Positions 35,298 to 44,757 of a stretch of DNA of 55,988 bases are shown piece by piece (the first letter of the stretch is position 1; each line of letters starts with the position of its first letter). This stretch comes from Rubrolithibacter sp043763625 (GTDB lineage Bacteria; Bacteroidota; Bacteroidia; Sphingobacteriales; Sphingobacteriaceae). The translations under genes were made by a program, and so were the position numbers. Below the pieces are notes generated by a model, which did no database searches, was not told where the DNA came from, and saw only the letters and a list, made by a program, of their open reading frames with translations. Location of the stretch: NCBI GenBank assembly GCA_043763625.1, contig JAYULL010000068.1, positions 1 to 55,988 of the forward strand, written 5' to 3'.

Positions 35298-35801
35298 TTA
35301 CTCTCCCTGTTCCAGTTCTAACGCACTTTGTTCAATTTTCGCTTTAAGATCTTCCTTGTATCGGATAAGTTTTTGGGCTAAACTTTCGTTAGATGTTGCA
35401 AGAATCTGAGCAGCCAGTAATCCTGCATTTTTACCTGCGTTTAAGGCCACTGTTGCCACAGGAATACCGTTAGGCATTTGCAGAATAGACAGAATAGAAT
35501 CCCAACCGTCAAGGGAATTTGATGATTTCACGGGAACCCCGATTACCGGTAAATGAGTAATAGAAGCAACCATTCCCGGGAGGTGGGCTGCTCCCCCGGC
35601 TCCGGCAATAATTACTTTAAGACCTCTTTGGGCTGCGGTTTTGGCATATTCAAACATACGTTCGGGAGTGCGATGTGCAGAAACAACGGTAAGGTGAAAA
35701 TCCACACCCAGTTCTTTTAACACATCTGCTGCATCCTGCATAACAGGCAAGTCCGACTTACTTCCCATTATTATTCCAACCTTTGCACCTGACTGATTCA
35801 T
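35298..35801 (-). CDS. purE: N5-carboxyaminoimidazole ribonucleotide mutase
   Basis: Converts N5-CAIR to CAIR in purine synthesis. 167 residues with GIIMGSKSDLPVMQ, VVSAHRTPERM, IAGAGGAAHLPGMVAS, VIGVPVKSS and LDGWDSILSILQMPNGIPVATVA. It overlaps the last base of purK. Confidence 0.97.
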   Translation of the reverse strand: MNQSGAKVGIIMGSKSDLPVMQDAADVLKELGVDFHLTVVSAHRTPERMFEYAKTAAQRGLKVIIAGAGGAAHLPGMVASITHLPVIGVPVKSSNSLDGWDSILSILQMPNGIPVATVALNAGKNAGLLAAQILATSNESLAQKLIRYKEDLKAKIEQSALELEQGE

Positions 35802-36940
35802 TATGCTTCTACCTTTAATGTTTTTTGTACGATTCTCGCTTTCTCGATTGCACTCTCCCGATTTTTGTCTAATACGGTAACGTGTCCCATTTTGCGAAAC
35901 GGCTTTGTAAACTTCTTCCCGTAAAGGTGAACATAAACTCCGTCTAACTTTAAAGTATCTTCTAACCCTTTATATACTGCAGGTCCCTCAAAACCTTTTT
36001 CACCGAGAAGGTTAACCATAACCGCATGCCCTACTGCGTCGGTGTTGCCTAAGGGGAGATTGAAAATAGCACGCAAATGCTGCTCGAATTGCGAAGTATA
36101 ATTTCCCTCAATACTTTGATGCCCGCTGTTATGCGGACGAGGAGCCAATTCATTAACTAAAATTTTCCCGTCTTTCGTTAAAAACATCTCGACAGCCAAA
36201 AGCCCCACAATTCGTAAGTCTTCTGCTATTTTAACTGCCAATTGCTCCGCTCGATGCTGAATATCAAAAGAAAAAGAAGAAGGCGAAATTAAAAATTCAA
36301 CCAAATTAGCATGCGGATTAAATTCCATTTCCACGCAGGGAAAAGTTTTCACGATTCCGTCTTCATTGCGAGCAACTATTACAGAAAGTTCTTTTTCAAA
36401 GTCAATCCACTCTTCTATCAAACTAGGCGCTCCAAATGCGTTTGTAAAATCTTTTTCCGATGTTACCTTATATACACCTTTGCCGTCATATCCGTCTTTG
36501 CGCAATTTTTGTATGAAAGGCAGCCGGATTGCAGCATCTTTTAACTGCTCTTTTTTTGCAATTAATTGAAAAGGGGCCGTGGGGATATTATTCTGCTTAA
36601 AGAACTCTTTCTGCAACCCTTTATCCTGAATTATTCGGATAATCCTCGGCTGCGGGTAAACTAAAACTCCTTCATCTTCAAGCTTTTGCAAGGCTTCTAC
36701 GTTTACCTTTTCTATCTCTATCGTTATTAAATCAAGATCTTTTCCGAAATTATAAACGGTTTCGAAATCGGTAATCGAACCGGCAACAAAGTTCTCGCAC
36801 AAATTTTTACAAGGAGCGTTTGGATCAGGATCTAAAACTCGAACGGTAATATTATAGTTTATAGCTTCTTGTATGAGCATACGCCCGAGCTGCCCCCCGC
36901 CGAGAATCCCTAATCTTAAATCCCCGTAGAATGATTTCAT
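35801..36940 (-). CDS. purK: 5-(carboxyamino)imidazole ribonucleotide synthase
   Basis: ATP-grasp enzyme making N5-CAIR from AIR and bicarbonate. 379 residues: GILGGGQLGRMLIQEA, QDKGLQKEFFKQNNIPTAPF, KLRKDGYDGKGVY, IEEWIDFEKELSVIVARN, EMFLTKDGKILVNELAPRPHNSGH and EQHLRA. It overlaps purE by a base, giving a tight purK-purE operon. The gene is 46 bases downstream of nuoB. Confidence 0.97.
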   Translation of the reverse strand: MKSFYGDLRLGILGGGQLGRMLIQEAINYNITVRVLDPDPNAPCKNLCENFVAGSITDFETVYNFGKDLDLITIEIEKVNVEALQKLEDEGVLVYPQPRIIRIIQDKGLQKEFFKQNNIPTAPFQLIAKKEQLKDAAIRLPFIQKLRKDGYDGKGVYKVTSEKDFTNAFGAPSLIEEWIDFEKELSVIVARNEDGIVKTFPCVEMEFNPHANLVEFLISPSSFSFDIQHRAEQLAVKIAEDLRIVGLLAVEMFLTKDGKILVNELAPRPHNSGHQSIEGNYTSQFEQHLRAIFNLPLGNTDAVGHAVMVNLLGEKGFEGPAVYKGLEDTLKLDGVYVHLYGKKFTKPFRKMGHVTVLDKNRESAIEKARIVQKTLKVEA

Positions 36941-36986
36941 CGTTGCAAGTTTAAAGCAAAACTTTTATAAATGCTAAATAAGGATT

Positions 36987-37469
36987 TTAGGAATTCAACA
37001 AACTCTCACTTTGAATCTTTTTCTGAAGCTCTAGAATACCTCCGATTAAAGCTTCAGGCCGAGGCGGGCACCCTTGAACGTAAACATCAACCGGAATAAT
37101 TCGATCTACCCCTTTTACTACATGGTAACCGTGTTCCCAATAAGGGCCTCCGCAGTTTGAGCAGGAGCCCATAGAAATTACATATTTAGGTTCCGGCATT
37201 TGTTCGTATAAACGTTTAATGCGTTCCGCCATTTTAAAGGTAACTGTTCCGGCAATAATTATAACATCCGATTGGCGAGGCGAAGGTCTCGGGAAAACTC
37301 CTAACCGGTCCAAATCGTAATTAGAAGCATAAGAGCCCATCATTTCGATTGCACAGCACGCAATACCGAAACTCATCGGCCATAATGACGAAAGACGAGC
37401 CCAATTAAGCAAGTCGTCTAATTTTGTTATCATTATATTGCCTTCCGGCGATTTATTACTTAACGTCAT
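36987..37469 (-). CDS. nuoB: NADH-quinone oxidoreductase subunit B
   Basis: The iron-sulfur subunit carrying cluster N2 next to the quinone site. 160 residues: SSLWPMSFGIACCAIEMM, RQSDVIIIAGTVT, YVISMGSCSNCGGPYW and YVQGCPPRPEALIGGI supply four Cys. Starts 1 base after nuoA. No nuoC or later subunit follows; purK does. The other subunits must be elsewhere. Confidence 0.96.
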   Translation of the reverse strand: MTLSNKSPEGNIMITKLDDLLNWARLSSLWPMSFGIACCAIEMMGSYASNYDLDRLGVFPRPSPRQSDVIIIAGTVTFKMAERIKRLYEQMPEPKYVISMGSCSNCGGPYWEHGYHVVKGVDRIIPVDVYVQGCPPRPEALIGGILELQKKIQSESLLNS

Positions 37470-37470
37470 T

Positions 37471-38064
37471 CTAAGTAGTTTTTCTAAAAGAAGATTTAAA
37501 CAAAGGTTTCGTTACCACAGCCGGATTCGGCGAAACCAATGCCTCCTTAGCAGCTTCTTTCTCAATCGAAAACGGCCTTGTGGTGTATTGCTCGGTATTT
37601 ATTTGATCGTAAGCCGAAAGCGGAATTGCGGTATCAACGTTTGGCAATTGTTGTTCCGGGCGAATCCAATCTAAATCACCTTTTCGCCAAACATAAACTA
37701 AGCCTAAAATTAGAATCCCCACAAAAACAAACATTTCAGTGAGTGCGAACCAACCCCAGCGGCTGTCGGCCTGTATTAATTCATGCTGCCCAAACACTGT
37801 TGCCCAAGGAAAAATAAAAACCATCTCCACATCGAATAACAAGAAAACAAGGGCAATCACGTAAAAACGTGAGTTAAACTGAAGCCAAGAGTTTCCATGA
37901 GGTTCTTCACCGCATTCGTAACTCATTAATTTTTCGGGATTAGGTTTATTAGGAGCAACCAACTTTGCAATAAAAAAGGTCACCGAAACAAGTACGATTC
38001 CGATAATTAAAAAAATAAAAATCTTGCCGAACTCGGTCAGCTGCGATATTTCTTGCATCGGCAC
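37471..38064 (-). CDS. nuoA: NADH-quinone oxidoreductase subunit A with extended C-terminus
   Basis: A complex I membrane subunit with three spans (FIFLIIGIVLVSVTFFIA, RFYVIALVFLLFDVEMVFIF, EMFVFVGILILGLVYVW) and the marker SYECGEEPHG. Normal NuoA ends near residue 125. Here about 65 residues follow the last span, Pro/Lys-rich and probably cytoplasmic. Pairs with nuoB in a two-gene unit. Confidence 0.95.
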   Translation of the reverse strand: MPMQEISQLTEFGKIFIFLIIGIVLVSVTFFIAKLVAPNKPNPEKLMSYECGEEPHGNSWLQFNSRFYVIALVFLLFDVEMVFIFPWATVFGQHELIQADSRWGWFALTEMFVFVGILILGLVYVWRKGDLDWIRPEQQLPNVDTAIPLSAYDQINTEQYTTRPFSIEKEAAKEALVSPNPAVVTKPLFKSSFRKTT

Positions 38065-38180
38065 AAAATTACTATTTTTTGTAAGCCCGTCCAGAGGTTA
38101 TTTACCTCCGAAAATATATTACCTTCTTATGTTTAATTTGCCGAACTTGAGTTGAACTTCCTCGTCCAAGAGAAAAAATT

Positions 38181-38717
38181 ATGATAAAACGTTTGAGATT
38201 TTGCTTGTTAGCTTTCGCGATTTTAACTTTTATTTCGGCTTGCAAATCAAAAAAAATACTTACCGATTCATCAGAATTGCGACACAAAGAATTTAAAGGA
38301 AATTACAAAGAGCGATATGCGGAACTGTTGGGAATTTCAAAAAAAGATATCGACAACGAAAAACTTTATAAGTTTATAGACGAGTGGCTTGGAGTGCCTT
38401 ACAGAAACGGGGGTATAAGTAAAGCCGGTGTTGATTGTTCGGGATTTACAGGTTTGTTAGAGAAAGAAGTTTACAACAACACCTTGCCCCGTGCCTGCAA
38501 GCAAATGGCAGAGCATGTAAAACGTAAGTACGAAGAAGAATTGCAGGAAGGCGATTTGGTTTTTTTTGATTTTAACGGGCAAAAGTTCAGCCACGTAGGC
38601 GTTTACCTTCGCAATAGTAAATTCGTTCATGCTTCTACCGGCAGGGGCATAATTATAAGTGACTTGAAAGATTCGTGGTATTATAAATACTTTTCGCGTT
38701 GCGGAAGCGCAAGATAA
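38181..38717 (+). CDS. NlpC/P60 cell-wall peptidase lipoprotein
   Basis: 178 residues. Lipobox TFISACKS. The C40 domain has YRNGGISKAGVDCSGFTGLLE (catalytic Cys), LQEGDLVFFDF, FSHVGVYLR (His) and FVHASTGRG. It cleaves murein peptides, probably gamma-D-Glu-mDAP type. Divergent from nuoA. Confidence 0.92.
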   Translation: MIKRLRFCLLAFAILTFISACKSKKILTDSSELRHKEFKGNYKERYAELLGISKKDIDNEKLYKFIDEWLGVPYRNGGISKAGVDCSGFTGLLEKEVYNNTLPRACKQMAEHVKRKYEEELQEGDLVFFDFNGQKFSHVGVYLRNSKFVHASTGRGIIISDLKDSWYYKYFSRCGSAR

Positions 38718-38784
38718 ACTCAGGACTAATACTTAAATAATGGCCGGCTAAAGCAGGAACCTCATCGGAAATCGGTTTTGGATA

Positions 38785-39169
38785 AAAGAAGTAATAACGC
38801 ATCACCACCATGCTATTGATATTGAACAGGTTTCTAAAAATCTTATTATCGGCATTTGCCTAAACCTTATTTACGTTATTGCTGAAGCCTGCGTAGGCTT
38901 TAGTTACGGATGGCGTCCCGAAAGGGATAATTTTAAAAGATGTAACAACCTGAGTAGAAAAAATAGAAAATGTATTACGTTTTCATCATGTACATGTTTG
39001 GGCTTTAAGCACCAACGAAAATGCCTTAACGGCTCATGTTGTGGTACCTGCCCATTTGAGTACCAAGCAAATCGAACATCTTAAACAACCGGTAAAACAT
39101 GAGCTTGAACATCACCGGATTCAGCATGCTACCCTTGAAATTGAATACAGATCTACAAGCAAAACTTAA
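38785..39169 (+). pseudogene. Collapsed cation diffusion facilitator gene
   Basis: The N-terminal relic reads HHHAIDIEQVSKNLIIGICLNLIYVIAEACVG in fragments matching TM1 of CDF zinc exporters. After about 40 codons it fails; a second frame holds VEKIENVLRFHHVHVWALST, NENALTAHVVVPAHL and the C-terminal end at 39169. About 170 residues of the transmembrane core are missing, with a frameshift. Hence an internal deletion made it non-functional. Confidence 0.85.
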
Positions 39170-39206
39170 TCGTTAAAACTACTTACTTTTGACCAAAGAA
39201 ACTTAA

Positions 39207-41282
39207 GTGGCAAAGCTTAGAAAAAACTTCCTCAAAATTTTAGTTCGCAAATACGGCACAAAGATTATTTATGTAATGATGATATTCTGCGGAATCGTTG
39301 TCACGCTGTTTTTGCCCCGTCAGGCCCGTTTTCGATACGAATACGAAAAGGGCCGGATTTGGATGAACAAAGATTTGATATCTCCTTACAGCTTCGGCAT
39401 TCAAAAAACCCGAGAAGAAATCGAGAAGGATAGAAACGAAATTTCCAAATCAATTCTCCCAATTTACCAAAACGACACGACCATTTCTGCTAACGAGCTT
39501 GAATCTTTTACTTCGGAATTTGAAGTTAAGTGGAAAAATGCGAAGCAACCTGAAAAACTGAAGCAGAAATACTTGCAAACCGGACAAATTATTTTGAAGG
39601 AAGTTTATAGTGGGGGCGTTATCGGCATCAGTAAAAAGTTCAGTCGCACAGGCAAGCATTACAATTTTACTTTATTAACCAATAATATTGCAAATCAACT
39701 CAACACACTTGATGTTTTAACCTCTGAGGATGCTGTTTTATACATTAATAAAAAACTCGAAGGTTATCCGATTATCGTGAACCGAATATGGCTTAAAAAT
39801 TTAATAAAGGACCACATACAACAGAACCTGATTTTCGACGAGGACCTAACCGATAAGCTCGAAGAAGAAACGCTTAATAGTATTTCAACTACCAGAGGAA
39901 TGGTTCAAAAAGGGGAACTGATTGTTGCGGCAGGCTCAACTATTACTCCGGAAGTTTATCAAAAACTGGAGTCACTGCGCAAAGCTTACGAAAAAGACGC
40001 CGGGCTGGTTAGCGAGCGTAAACAAGTATTTATCGGGCAACTATTACTGGTGGGTTTAGCCCTAACACTGTTAATGATTTTTCTTTACCTTTTTAGGAAA
40101 GACATTTTTATTGACAACCGGAAAATGGCTCTTATTCTCGTCATTATTACAGGTATGTTGATAGTACTTTCCCTTTGCATTAAGCTTAAAATTCCGAGTG
40201 TTTATTACATACCTTATTGTATAGTGCCTCTTATCATTCGCATTTTGTTCGATACTCGTTTAGCATTAAACATTCACTTGCTGGTGGTATTAATAGCGGG
40301 ATTCTTTGTCCCTAACAGTTTTGAGTTTGCCTTTTTGCAGATAACAGCCGGAATGGTAGCTATTTACAGCATAAAAACCCTGATTAGAAGAGAACAATTT
40401 CTTAGCTCGGCATGTCTTATTTTAGCAACCTATTTTATTTCCTATTTAGGGATTTCACTAATACGGAGTGGGGCCATTGACAGAATTGAATGGGAAAACT
40501 TTCTTCCATTCATTTTCAGCGTACTGCTTTCACTCTTGGCCTATCCGCTTATTTACTCTTTCGAGAAGCTGTTTCGAATAACTTCTGAGGTTACTTTAAT
40601 GGAGATAACCAATACCAATTCCAAACTCCTTCGCGACCTCTCGTTTGTAGCCCCGGGAACATTTCAACATTCTTTGCAAGTTGCAAACCTTGCCGAAGCT
40701 GCTATTTTTAAAATAGGCGGAAATTCACTTTTAGTTCGTGCAGGAGCCTTGTATCATGATATCGGCAAGATGACCCGGCCTCAATATTTTATCGAAAACC
40801 AAAATACCGGCATTAATCCCCACGATGAGATCTCGTATGAAGAAAGCGCCAAAATTATAATAGGGCATGTAATTAAAGGATTAGAAACTGCCAAACGAGC
40901 AAATTTGCCGGAAATCGTTATCGATTTTATTCACACACACCATGGTACTACTCGTCTCGATTATTTTTACCAGTCGTTTTTAAAGAACTTTCCGGAGAAG
41001 ATAGTTGACGAAAATATCTTCCGATATCCGGGACCAATTCCGTTTTCAAAAGAAACAGGAGTTTTAATGTTGGCTGATTCTGTCGAAGCCGCTTCAAGAA
41101 GTCTTAAAGAACCTACTGCACAAAACATCAACGACTTAGTAGAACGCATTATAACTTATAAGCTTGAACAAGGGCAGCTGAAAAATAGTAATATTACGCT
41201 TAAAGACTTGGAAATAGTGAAAGAAATGTTCAAAAGTATGTTGATGAGCATTTATCATGTACGCATTGACTACCACGTTTAA
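39207..41282 (+). CDS. PgpH-like 7TM HD-domain phosphohydrolase
   Basis: 691 residues, GTG start (39207). An N-terminal membrane anchor and an extracellular domain (about 45-265) are followed by seven spans (about 270-450) and a cytoplasmic HD domain: GTFQHSLQVANLAEAA, LYHDIGKMTRP (HD near 517), DFIHTHHGTTRLDYF, VLMLADSVEAASRSLKEPT. This matches PgpH, which degrades c-di-AMP. Substrate is by homology. A TACTTTTG box lies at 39184-39191. Confidence 0.93.
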   Translation: MAKLRKNFLKILVRKYGTKIIYVMMIFCGIVVTLFLPRQARFRYEYEKGRIWMNKDLISPYSFGIQKTREEIEKDRNEISKSILPIYQNDTTISANELESFTSEFEVKWKNAKQPEKLKQKYLQTGQIILKEVYSGGVIGISKKFSRTGKHYNFTLLTNNIANQLNTLDVLTSEDAVLYINKKLEGYPIIVNRIWLKNLIKDHIQQNLIFDEDLTDKLEEETLNSISTTRGMVQKGELIVAAGSTITPEVYQKLESLRKAYEKDAGLVSERKQVFIGQLLLVGLALTLLMIFLYLFRKDIFIDNRKMALILVIITGMLIVLSLCIKLKIPSVYYIPYCIVPLIIRILFDTRLALNIHLLVVLIAGFFVPNSFEFAFLQITAGMVAIYSIKTLIRREQFLSSACLILATYFISYLGISLIRSGAIDRIEWENFLPFIFSVLLSLLAYPLIYSFEKLFRITSEVTLMEITNTNSKLLRDLSFVAPGTFQHSLQVANLAEAAIFKIGGNSLLVRAGALYHDIGKMTRPQYFIENQNTGINPHDEISYEESAKIIIGHVIKGLETAKRANLPEIVIDFIHTHHGTTRLDYFYQSFLKNFPEKIVDENIFRYPGPIPFSKETGVLMLADSVEAASRSLKEPTAQNINDLVERIITYKLEQGQLKNSNITLKDLEIVKEMFKSMLMSIYHVRIDYHV

Positions 41283-41295
41283 ATAGAAATTATTT

Positions 41296-41325
41296 TTTGA
41301 GGGCATTGCTGAATTACTATATTTG
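41296..41325 (+). promoter_or_regulatory. Promoter of tRNA-Ser
   Basis: TTTG (41296-41299), 18 bases, TATATTTG (41318-41325): a strong Bacteroidota promoter 20 bases before the tRNA. Confidence 0.8.
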
Positions 41326-41345
41326 CAGTCCTTCAAAAAAAGCAT

Positions 41346-41432
41346 GGTGAGGTGCCTGAGAGGCCGAAAGGATCAGTTTGCTAAACTGACGTACGGGAAA
41401 CTGTACCGAGGGTTCGAATCCCTCCCTCACCG
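41346..41432 (+). tRNA. tRNA-Ser (GCT)
   Basis: 87 bases with acceptor GGTGAGG/CCTCACC, discriminator G, anticodon stem-loop CAGTTTGCTAAACTG (anticodon GCT), a long variable arm (GTACGGGAAACTGTAC) and T arm GAGGG-TTCGAAT-CCCTC. Class II structure confirms Ser. Confidence 0.96.
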
Positions 41433-41455
41433 CCCGAAAGTTCTTCAAATTTTAA

Positions 41456-41486
41456 TTTGGAGTTATAGTAAAAGATTGTACTTTTG
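41456..41486 (+). promoter_or_regulatory. Promoter of tRNA-Pro
   Basis: TTTG (41456-41459), exactly 19 bases, TACTTTTG (41479-41486): a textbook TTTG-N19-TAnnTTTG promoter. The bases after it (CAGTCC) are the same as for tRNA-Ser. Confidence 0.85.
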
Positions 41487-41529
41487 CAGTCCCTTGAGCA
41501 AACGGTTTAAATACCTCGGCTTAAAAGTT

Positions 41530-41603
41530 CGGGATGTAGCGTAGCCCGGTATCGCGCCACATTTGGGATGTGGAGGCCGCAGGTTCGAATCCTGCCATCC
41601 CGA
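41530..41603 (+). tRNA. tRNA-Pro (TGG)
   Basis: 74 bases with acceptor CGGGATG/CATCCCG, discriminator A, anticodon stem CCACA/TGTGG around TTTGGGA (anticodon TGG) and T arm GCAGG-TTCGAAT-CCTGC. Its 3' end is the attachment site of the right ICE. Confidence 0.96.
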
Positions 41604-41626
41604 CTAATTACTAGTCAAACTGGTAT

Positions 41627-41662
41627 AAAAACCCGCAAATTACAAGAATTTGCGGGTTTTTT
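41627..41662. terminator. Terminator after tRNA-Pro
   Basis: AAAAACCCGCAAATT and AATTTGCGGGTTTTTT form a 15-base-pair hairpin with a five-base loop and T tail. The symmetric A/T ends let it work both ways. It lies inside the ICE end. Confidence 0.9.
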
Positions 41663-41890
41663 CATTTATTCCAACCCAAAGTAATTCAAAGAATATCAAT
41701 GTTATTGCGAGCTATTCGGTGAGTAAATCCGATAGCTTATTTTTACTCACCTATTATACTCTAACTATTTGTGTAAGAATATATTACATGAAATAACTTG
41801 ATGTGTTTTGCATCATTTTATTTCAGATTTATCATATGAAAAATTGAGTAGTTAGTTAAAGAATAATAAGTAATTGTAAAATGTATTGAT

Positions 41891-43117
41891 ATGAGAAGCA
41901 ACAACTCATTTGGCATTCACTTTATAATAAGGTCTGCTAAAAATCCAGATGACGAATTAGCAACAGTTTTCGCCCGGGTTACGGTGAACGGGCGGAGAAC
42001 AGAAATTTCGCTCAAAAAGAAGGTGAGGGTTCAAAACTGGGATGAAGCAAAAGGTAAGGCAAGAGGTTCGAAAGAAGAAACCCGAAGATTAAATGAGCAT
42101 ATAGAAAGAATTAGAAGTCTTGTAGCTGACTGCTATCACCAATTAATAGAACAACGAAAGGTCGTAACCACCGATTCGGTTAAAGCACTGTTTTTGGGTA
42201 TAGAAGTCGAGGATTTCACTCTTTGCAAATTAGCCGAATACCATAATCGAGAGATGGTTCACAAGCTCGCACCCGGAACCATGAAAAACTATTTTACAAC
42301 TCAGAAGTATATTGAGAAGTTTTTGAAGGAAAGGTATAAGCGAAAAGATATTTGCTTATCGGAACTCAACTATAAGTTTATACTTGATTTCGAGGTCTAC
42401 CTTAAGAATCATAAGCCGAAAGACCACCAAAAGCAATTAAACAATAATGGTATAATGAAACATATCGAGCGGCTGTGCAAAATGATTAATCTGGCAATTT
42501 CACTCGACTGGTTGGCTAAAAACCCTTTCGCTAACTTTAAATTACATTTTGACAAGGTGGATAAGGATTTCTTAACGTCAGCTGAACTGTCTGCTGTTTT
42601 TAAAAAATCTTTCCCCATAGAGCGATTGCAAATAGTTAGAGATATCTTCCTTTTTTGTTGCTTTACAGGCTTGGCTTATGTTGACGTTATGAGCCTAACG
42701 CGACAAAATATCATCAAAGGCATTGATGGTAATGATTGGCTAATAACACGAAGGCAAAAAACAGATACTACTGTAAAGGTTCCGCTTCTTCCACAGGCAC
42801 TAGAACTTATTAAAACGTACAAAGAAAACCCTAAAGCTTTAAATTATGGGACATTGTTTCCTGTTATATCGAACCAAAAAATGAATGCCTATCTAAAAGA
42901 AATTGCAGATGTCTGCGGTATCAATAAATCAATTACTTTCCATGTTGCAAGACATACATTTGCCACGACAGTGACTCTTAGTAACGGGATACCGATAGAA
43001 TCTGTAAGTAAAATGCTCGGTCACACTACAATTCGAACTACCCAGGTATATGCACGAGTGGTTGAACAAAAGCTTAGTGATGACATGTCGTTATTGAAAA
43101 AAAAGCTGACTTTATAG
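41891..43117 (+). CDS. IntDOT-like tyrosine recombinase
   Basis: 408 residues. Arm-binding domain (FGIHFIIRSAKNPDDELATVFARVTVNG), SAM-like core-binding domain (about 105-210, EDFTLCKLAEYHNREMVHKLAPGTMK), catalytic domain (FCCFTGLAYVDVMSLT, HVARHTFATTVTLSNGIPIESVSKMLGH, TTQVYARV with the Tyr nucleophile). Arg I of TGxR is Ala, as known in IntDOT-type enzymes. Integrates and excises the right ICE at tRNA-Pro. Confidence 0.93.
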   Translation: MRSNNSFGIHFIIRSAKNPDDELATVFARVTVNGRRTEISLKKKVRVQNWDEAKGKARGSKEETRRLNEHIERIRSLVADCYHQLIEQRKVVTTDSVKALFLGIEVEDFTLCKLAEYHNREMVHKLAPGTMKNYFTTQKYIEKFLKERYKRKDICLSELNYKFILDFEVYLKNHKPKDHQKQLNNNGIMKHIERLCKMINLAISLDWLAKNPFANFKLHFDKVDKDFLTSAELSAVFKKSFPIERLQIVRDIFLFCCFTGLAYVDVMSLTRQNIIKGIDGNDWLITRRQKTDTTVKVPLLPQALELIKTYKENPKALNYGTLFPVISNQKMNAYLKEIADVCGINKSITFHVARHTFATTVTLSNGIPIESVSKMLGHTTIRTTQVYARVVEQKLSDDMSLLKKKLTL

Positions 43118-43395
43118 CTATTGCAACTATAAACTTTTGCATTGCAATTCTTTAATGGTAATGTTACAAAGAGTTCCACCATACAGTATTCTTGTTAAGT
43201 ATTCAAATTTCGATTTCTCAATGGCCAATTAGAGGCTAAAAAGAACTTGAGTCTAAATTTGTCAACTGTTTATTCCAATTGCTTATCGGCCCGTTTGGAA
43301 GAAAACTTAGAAGTGGCTATTGATAAGTAAAGTACGAACCCCATTTCAATGCCATGGTGCAATGGGAAGTTCAGTTACGATTAATAAACTATCAA

Positions 43396-44253
43396 TTATA
43401 ACCCGCCTTTGTTATTCCCTATGTCGTTGTTATTAATTCCTCTTCTGTTCTTTTTAATGCCTTCTTTTAAATTTCCGAACCGCATGTTCATACTGAATCC
43501 AAAGTTTCGGAAGTATTCAGGTGTGACATTGGTTTCAAGAAAGTTTTTGCCCGTTGTGGTAATCCTGTTGTTACGATATTTGGTGAATGGATTATTTACG
43601 GTTGCTGAAAGCGAAAGCTTCCGATTCATCACCTCTTTGGTAAGTGTGAACCCGCTTGCCAGCATTGAATTTGCAGTTGTCTGCAAGGAGATTACATTAG
43701 GACCCACCATATTGAGGTTGGAAATAAAGAGCCAGTCCTTATTAAACCTGTAGTCACTGGAAATATTCACATTATATATTACATTATCAATTTTAATGAG
43801 CGTACCGTTATTTAAGCCATCGGCATTTATATACACAAAGCTGCTGTTGATAGTTGCATTCCATCGCTTGCCGAAAGGATAATTAAGGTTTACATCAAGA
43901 TTATTTGCATAACCCCGCCCGATATTCTTGAAGGTAGTCCTTGTAATGTTTGTTGCAGGATTATATTCAGATACCGGGAAATCCAATTTTGAAAAAAATG
44001 AATATCCAATTCCGGTATTAAAACTCACTTTCTTGGAAATGCCATAGCCTACCATCAAATTGTTTATCAGGGATGGCATTAGTTCAGGGTTGCCTGTGAA
44101 TTCAAAACTTGGATTTGAACGGTCAACAAAAGGATTCAATTTATAAATGCCGGGTCTTTTAATACGCCTTGAAACTCCAAGATTCATAGTGCTGTTTCCT
44201 TTAAGCTTATAGCTTACCTGAAGTAGCTTCCCGTCTTGATTTTGTGTCGTCAT
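43396..44253 (-). pseudogene. C-terminal fragment of an outer-membrane beta-barrel protein
   Basis: About 285 codons match the end of the outer-membrane beta-barrel family of TonB-linked proteins (about 800 residues): LGVSRRIKRPGIYKLNPFVD, FTGNPELMPSLINNLMVGYG and alternating strands to a basic C-terminus. The N-terminal regulatory domain and plug are absent; before 44253 the barrel sequence continues in another frame for a few codons and then ends. No signal peptide, so not functional alone. Confidence 0.8.
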
Positions 44254-44757
44254 AACCTAGTGACATAGATATTTTATAAGGCATCACTTATAAGGCAAGA
44301 CTTATTTTTTTATTTGTATAGCATGACAATCTCACATTCAATCTTGCCGAATTTAGTGAAGATTAATTCCATAACATATGCGGCCTATCAACAAAATAGA
44401 TAGCTGGGTAAGACTATTAAAGTGGCACAAAATTTCTTTCATGGACGGGAGCCGCCTTCCGGTGCCACAAATAGAGATATTTTTCAAGTAGAAGTAAATA
44501 CATTAATATCTCATTTGAATGGGGAAATAAGTATTGCTAGTGGTGAAAAAAGAAACGCGAGGAATATCTTTTGAACCCTGGAATAAATAAACAATTTCTA
44601 TAACATGTTTTAAAAGAGGCTTGGAGGTAAAAGAACAGCTTTTGGAAGAAGCAGTAGTCAGAAAATTAGAAAAGAAATCTTTAGTTATGCGAATAAATTT
44701 TTCATTGATCTTTTTGAGGCAAAGAGGTTTAACCCAGATGTCTTAACAAAAAAAGGG
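44254..44757. other. Relic open frames, no gene supported
   Basis: Two plus-strand fragments look like decayed coding sequence: 44422-44574 (GTG start, VAQNFFHGREPPSGAT) and 44635-44763 (IRKEIFSYANKFFIDLFEAK, then FNPDVLTKKGL, stop overlapping the radC end). They are in different frames with a stop between. I do not recognise the family. The rest, around 44254-44400, shows nothing. Confidence 0.45.
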
